Part shown: piece after piece, positions 55,301 to 61,213 of the stretch
How the letters are laid out: the number at the start of each line of letters is the position of its first letter
Position numbering within the stretch: position 1 is the stretch's first letter
Assembly: GCA_029938555.1 (NCBI GenBank)
Contig: JAOZUR010000001.1
Coordinates: 61,727 to 122,939 of the forward strand
Direction: 5' to 3'
From: Candidatus Sabulitectum sp.
GTDB lineage: Bacteria > Fermentibacterota > Fermentibacteria > Fermentibacterales > JCC-6
Length of the DNA stretch: 61,213 nucleotides
Made by a program: the position numbers and the translations under genes
Notes under the pieces: generated by a model
What the model was told of the DNA's origin: nothing
The model's database searches: none
Seen by the model: only the letters and a program-made list of their open reading frames with translations

Positions 55301-56052
55301 GGAACAAAAGCATCAGAAGCTGGATCTGAATAACTCATTGTTCTGCCCCTGCCGGTAATCATAGAAAAACTTGCTGAAGGCATACCAACAGCTTGCGGAA
55401 TAAATTCACCTGTTATTTCAAAAACACCTGCTGTATCAACCTGAATTTTGGCCCATGGTTTTCCCCAGAAAGGGCTTTCCGCCCTATAAGATAATGGGGT
55501 TCTCCAGACCTGATTTGTACCGAATACAGATCTAAATATTTCTCCTTCATGACCGGAAACAGTTTCTGTTCTTGAAGATCTGTTAAAATCAATATTTACC
55601 TGAAGGGAAGTTGCAGAAAGCAATTCTCCATTCTGTATAACAACTGGACGAAGATTTACTGCAACGTAACCTGCCCGTCTGAAAGTACCACTGCCGGCAA
55701 CTTCACCCCAGCCTGGTTGAATTCGGGTTAAATCCGCTGGTACAAAACTTTCATATCCATCTTCATCAACCTCTGATGCTGCTATAACTGGTGTTTTACC
55801 TAGAGATTGCACACCTGCTGGAACCACGGATACACTAAAATCCTCACCAGGAGGCACAGGTATCATTACTGTTTTTTCAGGTAGAAGAACAGAACCATCT
55901 TCAGCATAAGAAAAACCTGGAGCACTGATTCTATATAACCCTGGTTCCATCTCTTCAATTGAAACATCTTCAACATGCCAGATTAATTCATCTTGAACAT
56001 TTAAAGAAACCAATTGAGATAACACAGCAATAACAACAACCGCTGATAACAT
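52339..56052 (-). CDS. porU: T9SS sortase PorU (C25 peptidase)
   Basis: The 1237-residue protein has a signal peptide, a long beta-rich N-terminal region, and a C25 (gingipain-type) domain. The catalytic His is in FFLGHGGFD and the Cys in FFGSCDVGVF, with GGAIVASGAS after it. A C-terminal domain of about 90 residues (VYPTPASTVVSFNW, SIYSISGRLV, SGSYIYVVSSG) follows. PorU cleaves the sorting domain from cargo and links the product to a lipid-borne sugar at the cell surface. Length and order match PorU rather than a secreted gingipain, and porV follows by 43 bases. GGAGG lies four bases before the ATG. Confidence 0.9.
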   Translation of the reverse strand: MLSAVVVIAVLSQLVSLNVQDELIWHVEDVSIEEMEPGLYRISAPGFSYAEDGSVLLPEKTVMIPVPPGEDFSVSVVPAGVQSLGKTPVIAASEVDEDGYESFVPADLTRIQPGWGEVAGSGTFRRAGYVAVNLRPVVIQNGELLSATSLQVNIDFNRSSRTETVSGHEGEIFRSVFGTNQVWRTPLSYRAESPFWGKPWAKIQVDTAGVFEITGEFIPQAVGMPSASFSMITGRGRTMSYSDPASDAFVPLQVPIFIDDGGDGIFDNSDRIIFYGRGLSWWGEFQSDHYNSLYDSLNVYWLTWGGAGGPFMDQLDGSNTGAPSAGTSYVNRLHFEKNQTLAVENHLSRVDDLFAWDRIASSSSTTAYFNFSSPGTTGQGTIRVNLTVHAGSKLLFTATVNGAVMADTIVALSEVLFWDFPVTGLKNSGNSFALKIENLAATQDVFVVYTNWFEVFPETGFRSWSTQCQVPLDGVFPSGERRSISWAQNLSEESFVCMVLNDTSVVKINVPTGKTFEVDMPEDWREPVMWVVPGGDFKTPVSITSSAPGRIQSVLSSGSTVYIYPDEFANDMPLFVRGRSQEEVQFLSLTEIYDEFNGGVRDPSAIRAFMDYAMNHWSKAPDQLVLVGNGHFDPRGFTTTKPCFIDIIIYTFYGSLPVCSDYIYTVLEDYGLPQAAVSRIAVDSRTELQLVAQRSAEYSDPSQESGIWQSVILGAADDERSPKYPNSDELYHTMDVENIFVNHIQNRFIPERHYLIEYDWNSNWKKPEARQDYINTWQQGSLISFFLGHGGFDQIADEGLLFIEDVDLLACGPRLPYAFFGSCDVGVFQNPNYSCIAQKITVSSSGGAIVASGASTYSVGSQNAKYLIKILNRLLSKSEFSIGECQWLGLLDGNFNDNDKPYIVFGDGSLDLALPDSGFALSPLDLLTSEPSAVEGSLDRQGLVLLTAWESAVPDSYYTHNHSYLLEYLSTPGIFYRGLVEALPDFSTEIFVPSFARTGDLGRVRYFSPGSGGGSLACAYPESINPGVSSGDEDGPEIELWLSGFRGIEHPSVTGDITFEAALEDVSGINLLPFPGAQLALYIDDSPVDVSDYFTYEIGSSTSGRIVYPLPALQPGDHLLRLRASDNVTNISWAEMTFTLSESSSPGIDQFFVYPTPASTVVSFNWVQSMEAPVSISIYSISGRLVKMLGNLPGRNGYNQQYWNLLDEDGSAVSSGSYIYVVSSGDSEETGVLTIVR

Positions 56053-56178
56053 TTAACCTCCGGTAAAACAGAAAACTGTTTTTTTCTTTTACAACTACCT
56101 AAAAATTCTATGACTATTGATTGTACCCATTTCAAGCATGCTGGTTCCCAATAACCACAATCATCCAGCTATCTTGAT

Positions 56179-56712
56179 CTACAACTCAGAAAGCTGCAAC
56201 AGGGGCATATCACCGTCTTCCTCACCGGGAAGTCTTTCCTCAGCAGGAATAATCTCAGATTTAATTCTTGTTTCTTCCATGGAAACCATGGCTTTCTGTG
56301 TCTCAATGAAAGAATTCATCTTTAACAGTATTTCCATTCTTCTATCTTGAAGTTCTCTAATGGCTTCTGTAAGAATCTGTACCCGTTTCCTTGCTTCATC
56401 CAGCATTTTCTGAGATTTCAATTCTGCATCTCTTATAATAAGATCTGCTTCTCTGTTAGCCTCTTCACGGGCAACATCAGCACTTCTCTGCTGGGCAACA
56501 AGAACTTCGCGTACAGCACCTTCCATACGATCAAAGTCGCTGGCTCTGGCCCTTAGTACTTCTAGTTCTTTAGCTTCAATCAAAGTGTTCTCTGCCACAT
56601 CTTCCCAGGCTTCAGCAAGCATTTCAAGAAAGGCATCAACCTCTCCGGGATCATAACCCCTCATGCCCTTACGGAATTTCTGTCGTCTTATATCAAGGGG
56701 AGTTACGCGCAC
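56179..56712 (-). CDS. divIVA: DivIVA-domain protein
   Basis: The GTG start with AAGGAGG six bases upstream gives 177 residues. The N-terminus reads RVTPLDIRRQKFRKGMRGYDPGEVDAFL, the DivIVA membrane-curvature module, followed by a long coiled coil (residues 35-150, with KSQKMLDEARKRVQILTEAI). A short acidic tail ends it. DivIVA proteins mark poles or septa and recruit wall-growth enzymes. A TTG seven codons earlier is less likely because it would place the Shine-Dalgarno inside the gene. It is 102 bases downstream of yggS and 126 upstream of porU. Confidence 0.9.
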   Translation of the reverse strand: MRVTPLDIRRQKFRKGMRGYDPGEVDAFLEMLAEAWEDVAENTLIEAKELEVLRARASDFDRMEGAVREVLVAQQRSADVAREEANREADLIIRDAELKSQKMLDEARKRVQILTEAIRELQDRRMEILLKMNSFIETQKAMVSMEETRIKSEIIPAEERLPGEEDGDMPLLQLSEL

Positions 56713-56814
56713 AAAGTTCCTCCTTTTCTTCAATTAGCGATTGCATAAAAAGCTCTGAATACAACTGCAAATATCGCATATTATCGTTGAAGTGCAAACT
56801 CATGAAAAATCGTA

Positions 56815-57507
56815 TCATTTACCTCTGCTTCCGAAAAGCCTTCTTCCCAGGCGAACCATGGTTGATCCTTCTAAAACAGCAAGAGCAAAATCATCACTCA
56901 TGCCCATAGAAAGCTCAGGTAAAGAGACTTTTAATCGGCTTTCCATTGAATCACGAATATACCTGAGATTTTCAAAAGCTTTTCTTTGCTTATCAACATC
57001 CCCACCTAAAGGCCCAACAGTAAGAAACCCCTTTACCGGTAAACTCAGTTCTAGAGCTCTACCAAGAACATCTTCTAGTAAATCAATATCAGGAGGAAAC
57101 CCTTTTTTTGCCTCTTCGCCTGAAGTATTCACCTCAAGAAGCATGTTAGGTGAAACATTTCTTCTAGCTATTTCTTCAATAATCTCTATTTTATGAACTG
57201 CATCAAGCCATTGAAAATCACGGGCTGCCTGGCGAACTTCTTTACGGTGTAAAACACCAATAGCATGGAAAATTGCGTAATCCGATCCTAATTCTCTTAT
57301 TTTTCGACCGCCTTCAGAAATCCTATTCTCTCCGATATGTGTGATTCCGTTTTTAACAGCAGCTGTTATGTACTCTGCTGGATGAGTTTTAGTAACAGCC
57401 ATAATTTTTACATCTTCAGTTGTTCTTCCAGCCCTGTTTGCAGCATCAGCAATCTCCAGAAAAGCAGATTCTATATTTTCCTTCACTTTATCTATAAGAT
57501 CTATCAT
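56815..57507 (-). CDS. yggS: PLP homeostasis protein (YggS/PLPBP family)
   Basis: The ATG after AAAGGAGAG gives 230 residues. The pyridoxal-phosphate lysine lies in IMAVTKTHP near residue 36, and IGENRISEGGRKIREL, FHAIGVLHRKEVRQ and LSMGMSDDFALAVLEGSTMVRLGRRLFG complete the single-domain alanine-racemase-like barrel. The family binds PLP and controls vitamin B6 and amino-acid pools without enzymatic turnover. The gene often lies with division genes; here divIVA follows. A TATAAT at 57553-57558 (minus strand) may be its -10. Confidence 0.94.
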   Translation of the reverse strand: MIDLIDKVKENIESAFLEIADAANRAGRTTEDVKIMAVTKTHPAEYITAAVKNGITHIGENRISEGGRKIRELGSDYAIFHAIGVLHRKEVRQAARDFQWLDAVHKIEIIEEIARRNVSPNMLLEVNTSGEEAKKGFPPDIDLLEDVLGRALELSLPVKGFLTVGPLGGDVDKQRKAFENLRYIRDSMESRLKVSLPELSMGMSDDFALAVLEGSTMVRLGRRLFGSRGK

Positions 57508-57595
57508 TATCTCTCCTTTGTATTTTTCATACTTTCTCCACATGAATTAGTTATTATAATCCTCAAGCGAGAACAATAAAAAATGGAGGTTTCAG

Positions 57596-57721
57596 GTGAA
57601 AAATATAAACTTTTTTATTCTTCAGATAACTAATTTTTGCGTAGCAATTGTTTCACCTTATTCTTTCGTTAAATATTATAGGAATACTAAGTTAACTATG
57701 ATTAGATTGTTCTGTTTATGA
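57596..57721 (+). CDS. Possible 41-residue leader peptide coupled to the CPBP gene
   Basis: A GTG codon has GGAGG six bases upstream. The frame stays open for 41 codons and ends with TGA overlapping the next ATG (ATGA). The CPBP gene itself has no Shine-Dalgarno, so translation through this small frame would explain its expression. The peptide is hydrophobic in its first half (NFFILQITNFCVAIVS). I know no homologue and the frame could be chance in AT-rich DNA. Confidence 0.4.
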   Translation: MKNINFFILQITNFCVAIVSPYSFVKYYRNTKLTMIRLFCL

Positions 57722-58443
57722 TAAAATCATTTATGAAGAAAATTCTTGAAGATACAGGTTATAATCGGAAGGAAAGTTACTACTATATCCTGTTACTCTC
57801 TGCCCCAGTGCTTCTGACTATCTATAGGTATTTCACTAAAGCAGAAAATTTTCTGGTTTATTTCCCTTTTCTAAACGACTTCACAAGCGGCGAAGTATAC
57901 GCATACCTGCTTGAATATCTTGTTTTCTTTGTGCTTATGATGATTTTCCCTTTGATAATATCCAAAATCTTTGGAAAAACAAATAAGCTAGTCGCTCTTT
58001 TAAAACTAAATAATCTTGGAAAGAATTTGCCATGGGTTTTACTTGCAATAGTGGCTATCGTGATACCATCAGCATACCATGCATCAACTCTTGAATCTGT
58101 TTTGCTTGAGTATCCCCTTCCAAGAACTTTGATTACAAACCAGCAGATGTTATCTGTTTATTTTCTTGCTTTGACTTTTCTTTATTATCTATCATGGGAG
58201 TTTTTTTTCCGAGGTTTTCTACTTTTCGGATTAAAAGATAGATACGGCACTGTTCCTGCAATTCTAATTCAGACGATTTCATCATCTCTTGTGCACATAG
58301 GAAAACCTGCACCAGAAATGATAGGTTCAATTCCATTTGGAATCATCTTTGGAATCATTGCTATAAAAACAAAAAATATCTGGATTGTTGTTCTTCTTCA
58401 TGCCGCCCTTGGTATATTCACTGATCTTTTCATTATCTATTAA
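57718..58443 (+). CDS. CPBP-family intramembrane metalloprotease
   Basis: The 241-residue protein has about seven membrane spans. The CPBP (CaaX protease and bacteriocin-processing) motifs are SWEFFFRGFLLFG, SSLVHIG and VVLLHAALG, carrying the Glu, Arg and His residues of the glutamate-type intramembrane protease. The usual first Glu of E-E-x-x-x-R is Trp, as in many family members. The substrate is unknown. It starts the plus-strand unit that continues with the dehydrogenase gene 9 bases later. Confidence 0.87.
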   Translation: MIKSFMKKILEDTGYNRKESYYYILLLSAPVLLTIYRYFTKAENFLVYFPFLNDFTSGEVYAYLLEYLVFFVLMMIFPLIISKIFGKTNKLVALLKLNNLGKNLPWVLLAIVAIVIPSAYHASTLESVLLEYPLPRTLITNQQMLSVYFLALTFLYYLSWEFFFRGFLLFGLKDRYGTVPAILIQTISSSLVHIGKPAPEMIGSIPFGIIFGIIAIKTKNIWIVVLLHAALGIFTDLFIIY

Positions 58444-58452
58444 GGGAAATTA

Positions 58453-59436
58453 ATGTTAAATATTTTGATCACCGGTGCAAATGGTTTTATTGGCTCCCAC
58501 CTTGTTGATAAATTTATCGCAGAAGGTTTTAAGGTTTTTGGTTTTGTTCGTACCACATCTGATTTAAGCCTATTAAAAGGGAAACAAGTCACACTAAGGT
58601 ACGGGGACATAACTGATTACCACAGTGTAAAAGAAGCTCTTTCTGGTATAGACATTGTTGTACATAACGCAGGCCTTGCATCTGACTGGGGATCGCTGGA
58701 ACTATTCAGAAAAATTAACCTTTCAGGTACAAAAAATGTAACCAAGGCAGCAAAATATAATTCTGTTAAACGAATGGTACATATGAGTACCACAGCAATT
58801 CATGGTTTTAACCAACCCCACGCAGTTTCAGAAGATGAGTCTAAAAAACCTGTTTTCAATTACGGTTTATCAAAACTAGAAGCGGAAAATTGGTTATTAG
58901 ATTTCCACCGCACCACCAATGTTGATATTGTTATTATTAGACCGGGCAATGTATTCGGTCCATGGGATCACACATTCATTGATAAATACATCAAAGCAAT
59001 GCTCTGTGGAAAAATAGCTTATATAAACAAAGGCCACAGCCTTACATGCCCAACCTATGTGGGAAATCTTGTTCACGGAGTTCACCTTGCATCCATTAAT
59101 GAACATGCTGTAGGAGAAGCTTTCATCATCACAGATGGTTTAACCATTAACTGGAAACAGTTCACTGAAACAATTGCAGATCAACTGAGAATCAAATACC
59201 CGAAGTTCTCTATTCCTCTAAATCTTGCTTTGCCACTGGCGTCTATAGTTGAAAGATTCTATAGAATTATTAAATCAGAACAGCCTCCTATTATTACAAA
59301 ATATCGCGTTCTTAATGGGGGTACAGATTATTATTTTTCTATAAAAAAGGCTAGAAAATTACTTGGATATGAACCTCTTACAAGCTTCAAAGAATCAGTT
59401 AAAAATACAGTTCAATGGTACAGGGAAAATCATTAA
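58453..59436 (+). CDS. Extended short-chain dehydrogenase, CerR-like
   Basis: The 327-residue protein has the Rossmann motif TGANGFIGSHL at residues 7-17, DIVVHNAG, and the catalytic Y-x-x-x-K in FNYGLSKLEAE. A PTYVGNLVHG segment is typical of 3-beta-HSD-like epimerase/dehydrogenases. Caulobacter CerR, which reduces or oxidises a ceramide precursor, belongs to this subgroup; the neighbouring PAP2/IPC-synthase-like gene makes a sphingolipid role plausible. Sterol, quinone or sugar substrates are not excluded. AAGGGA precedes the ATG. Confidence 0.8.
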   Translation: MLNILITGANGFIGSHLVDKFIAEGFKVFGFVRTTSDLSLLKGKQVTLRYGDITDYHSVKEALSGIDIVVHNAGLASDWGSLELFRKINLSGTKNVTKAAKYNSVKRMVHMSTTAIHGFNQPHAVSEDESKKPVFNYGLSKLEAENWLLDFHRTTNVDIVIIRPGNVFGPWDHTFIDKYIKAMLCGKIAYINKGHSLTCPTYVGNLVHGVHLASINEHAVGEAFIITDGLTINWKQFTETIADQLRIKYPKFSIPLNLALPLASIVERFYRIIKSEQPPIITKYRVLNGGTDYYFSIKKARKLLGYEPLTSFKESVKNTVQWYRENH

Positions 59437-59438
59437 CT

Positions 59439-60350
59439 ATGATAACATCAAAAAAACAATATATCTATGCGGCTTTGATCAGCATCATCTACTTTTCGTG
59501 GATGTATTTTAAAATAGAAGTGCGTCCTGATCACCTTGTAAGTTTTGCCTTTTTTGCATTTCTTTATTTCTTTAATGAAAAAACTAGAAGATTTTTCTTT
59601 GCCATGTGTCCATTCATTGTATACATAACAATCTATGATTCTTTAAGGGCATTTCCGAATTATACGTATAATACAATACATATAGAGGATCTGTATTTAT
59701 TAGAAAAACAATATTTTGGTGTGTTTTTTAATGAACAACTTATGACTTTGAACGAGTATTTCTCTTTTCATCAGCATACTGCTTTTGATCTTATCTCAGG
59801 TATTGCATACATCACTTGGGTTCCTATGCCTATTGGATTCGCTATGTACCTTTATTTCACAAAGAGAAAAACCTTGTATATAAACATGGTATTTCTTTTT
59901 GTTCTAACAAATCTTATAGGGTTTATAGTGTATTATTTCTACCCTGCTGCGCCACCGTGGTATGTGGAAAACTGCGGTTTTGAATTCTTCCCAAACACTG
60001 CATGCCAGGCTTCCCGCCTTGGCAACTTTGATAATCTGGTGGGGTGGCCGGTATTCAAAACATTCTACAGTGGCAATGCAAATGTATTTGCTGCAGTGCC
60101 ATCACTTCATGCAGCAAACCCTGTTACCTGTTTTCTTGCTAGTTTTCAACTGAAGAATCATGCCCTGACTGCTGTTTTTCTTCTGGTAACAATCTGTATG
60201 TGGTTTGGAGCTATTTATGGCAATCATCACTATCTTATTGATGTTCTTGCAGGTGGACTAGTGGCACTAACTGCATTTTTTGTAGTCCAAGTTCTTCTTC
60301 GAAAAACAGGAATGAACAAATATCTTGTGAAATATGAAAAATTACTATAA
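59439..60350 (+). CDS. PAP2-superfamily membrane protein, inositol phosphorylceramide synthase-like
   Basis: From the ATG two bases after the dehydrogenase stop it has 303 residues and about six to seven membrane spans. The Aur1/PAP2_3 motifs are FYPAAPPWY, AAVPSLHAANP (catalytic His) and YGNHHYLIDVLAG (second His and Asp). This combination is typical of inositol phosphorylceramide synthases and related lipid head-group transferases, which move a phospho-head group onto ceramide or diacylglycerol. An upstream ATG at 59415 is possible. Together with the CerR-like gene it suggests a sphingolipid or phosphoinositide lipid pathway; the substrate is inferred. Confidence 0.82.
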   Translation: MITSKKQYIYAALISIIYFSWMYFKIEVRPDHLVSFAFFAFLYFFNEKTRRFFFAMCPFIVYITIYDSLRAFPNYTYNTIHIEDLYLLEKQYFGVFFNEQLMTLNEYFSFHQHTAFDLISGIAYITWVPMPIGFAMYLYFTKRKTLYINMVFLFVLTNLIGFIVYYFYPAAPPWYVENCGFEFFPNTACQASRLGNFDNLVGWPVFKTFYSGNANVFAAVPSLHAANPVTCFLASFQLKNHALTAVFLLVTICMWFGAIYGNHHYLIDVLAGGLVALTAFFVVQVLLRKTGMNKYLVKYEKLL

Positions 60351-60375
60351 TAAAACAGCGATTGAAAGAAGTCAT

Positions 60376-60401
60376 AATGCCGGGGATTTCTCCCCGGCAT
60401 T
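60376..60401. terminator. Terminator hairpin between convergent genes
   Basis: An 11-bp GC-rich perfect stem (AATGCCGGGGA with TCCCCGGCATT, loop TTTC) lies 26 bases after the PAP2 stop and 6 bases after the lipoprotein stop on the other strand. The following T run on the plus strand is short but present, so it probably ends both transcripts. Confidence 0.7.
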
Positions 60402-60406
60402 TCAAT

Positions 60407-61213
60407 TTATCTATTAACCAGTTCGCAGTTTACAAGCCCAACTATATTGAAGGATTCACCCTCAATAACTCCGCGTATTTGGGTATTATCTCGGTTACTA
60501 ATCATTGTAGCAGATGTTTCATCAGAAACTGCAGTTTCCATTTCACAGGCAATGCATTTGGAATTTGTTTCCGGATCAGTAAGATCTATTCTTACCACAT
60601 CACCAGAGGCAAGAGATGAAGTAGTAGTTGAACTGTAATAACCTTCAACTGTAACTTCCATACCTATCCATACATTGAAAATGTCAAAAAAATCCTGAAC
60701 TTCTATGGCGGAAATTCCATTGTAAAAATACGGGCTTACTTCTTCCGCAGAGATAAGAACAGCGTCAGTAACTATAACACCTTCTACAAGTTCAATTCGA
60801 CCTGTCCAGCTATAATCTATTGTTCCTGATACAGTGATAGGTTCGTTAGCAGCGATTCGAAGGTTCAAAGGATCGGTAAATGTAACTTTTACGAGCTTAT
60901 CTCTTTCTCCTGCTATGGTTACAAGTTCCAGATCATCCTCTATTGTAATGCTGTCACCGTAATGAACAAAAGGATATCCTTGAATAACAACAGTCTGCCC
61001 ATCCCAAGCATAAAATGCACTAAAAAGATCTGCACCAGATACAGGAACCTCAGCAGTAACTAAAGCTGGATTAAGAGTTCCTTCGGGATACAGTGGAGCT
61101 ATCTCCTGAATTTCTTCTACAATTTCCACATTCTCTATACCATCTGCTGACTGATCTTCCACGGCTGGCTGTTGCTCTGCTCCACAAGCTACTATAAGAA
61201 CAGCAGTTAGCAA
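60407..61213 (-). CDS. Lipoprotein with OB-fold-like domains, 5' end outside the window
   Basis: The frame runs into the window edge. The visible N-terminus LLTAVLIVACGAEQQ is the hydrophobic core and lipobox (V-A-C) of a lipoprotein signal, so only a few residues are missing. After an acidic linker, two similar beta-rich domains occur: about residues 60-155 (WDGQTVVIQGYPFVHYGDSI, LVKVTFTDP, ITVSGTIDYSW) and 175-268 (WIGMEVTVEGYY, RIDLTDPE, FNIVGLVNCEL). This resembles OB-fold tRNA_anti-like proteins. Function unknown; it is exported and membrane-anchored via Lgt and LspA. Confidence 0.75.
   Translation of the reverse strand: MLTAVLIVACGAEQQPAVEDQSADGIENVEIVEEIQEIAPLYPEGTLNPALVTAEVPVSGADLFSAFYAWDGQTVVIQGYPFVHYGDSITIEDDLELVTIAGERDKLVKVTFTDPLNLRIAANEPITVSGTIDYSWTGRIELVEGVIVTDAVLISAEEVSPYFYNGISAIEVQDFFDIFNVWIGMEVTVEGYYSSTTTSSLASGDVVRIDLTDPETNSKCIACEMETAVSDETSATMISNRDNTQIRGVIEGESFNIVGLVNCELVNR

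Noticed and set aside
52339-56052. Secreted gingipain-type virulence protease
   Set aside because: Size, domain order and the adjacent porV fit the T9SS sortase PorU better.
56065-56082. AAAACAG/CTGTTTT hairpin before porU as a terminator or riboswitch
   Set aside because: Only seven mostly A-T pairs, no T run on the minus strand after it, and no conserved riboswitch element.
1-61213. CRISPR arrays, tRNA or rRNA genes and tandem repeat arrays
   Set aside because: Scanning the intergenic regions, all shorter than 200 bases, showed no regularly spaced repeats, cloverleaf sequences or rRNA segments.

Overview
The window is AT-rich DNA from a Gram-negative (diderm) bacterium. It encodes lipoprotein signal peptidase and lipoprotein diacylglyceryl transferase, an Omp85-type barrel and other predicted outer-membrane proteins. 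It also encodes the sortase (PorU) and shuttle (PorV) of a type IX secretion system (T9SS), with secreted proteases that carry T9SS C-terminal sorting domains. A complete mreBCD-mrdA-rodA set implies a rod-shaped cell. T9SS together with DivIVA, a PAP2/IPC-synthase-like protein and many TPR proteins points to the FCB supergroup, probably an uncultured lineage such as Fermentibacterota or Cloacimonadota rather than a classical Bacteroidota. That placement is inference from gene content. I saw no tRNA, rRNA, CRISPR array or insertion sequence, and no gene-free stretch longer than 300 bases.

Layout. 1-810: a probably abundant secreted protein, then two terminators facing each other. 811-21822 (minus): one nearly gap-free run from mreB down to arcC. 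It covers cell shape (mreBCD, mrdA, rodA), lgt, comF, a membrane protein, dnaE, an envelope protein, an M29 aminopeptidase, a Trm112-like zinc protein, a DUF167 protein, a TPR protein with a dead ATPase domain, a degenerate purine nucleoside phosphorylase, ileS, lspA and arcC. 21951-25231: a LolB-like lipoprotein and a PHP phosphoesterase, divergent from an HD phosphohydrolase across a symmetric promoter region. 25254-29806 (minus): a pseudo-kinase hybrid sensor, an MgtC-like protein, a patatin lipase and an ankyrin protein.

29988-37445: a tyrosine recombinase-fold protein lacking three of six catalytic residues, with its own strong promoter and terminator. Beside it on the minus strand is a signalling operon of two paralogous histidine kinases and a receiver domain without its phospho-acceptor. 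Then come a small P-loop kinase, ahcY, and an ArsR-methyltransferase regulator (SahR-like) whose operator lies inside its own apparently leaderless promoter.

37569-41133 (plus): a pseudo-cyclase/AAA/TPR protein coupled to an N4BP2L1-like kinase. 41113-56052 (minus): the most striking locus, eight closely packed genes, porU - porV - M6 protease - DUF5683 protein - HExxH protease - propeller-like protein - 1049-residue predicted barrel - Omp85 barrel. It looks like a compact T9SS export unit that carries its own cargo and candidate unknown components. 56179-61213: divIVA and yggS; then a plus-strand operon of CPBP protease, CerR-like dehydrogenase and IPC-synthase-like PAP2 protein, possibly for sphingolipid synthesis; and the 3' part of a lipoprotein gene.

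A recurring theme is enzyme folds that have lost catalytic residues (recombinase, kinase, receiver, ATPase, cyclase, nucleoside phosphorylase), many of them in signalling-type proteins. Where an internal start is clearly better supported by a Shine-Dalgarno sequence or by coupling, that start is used.
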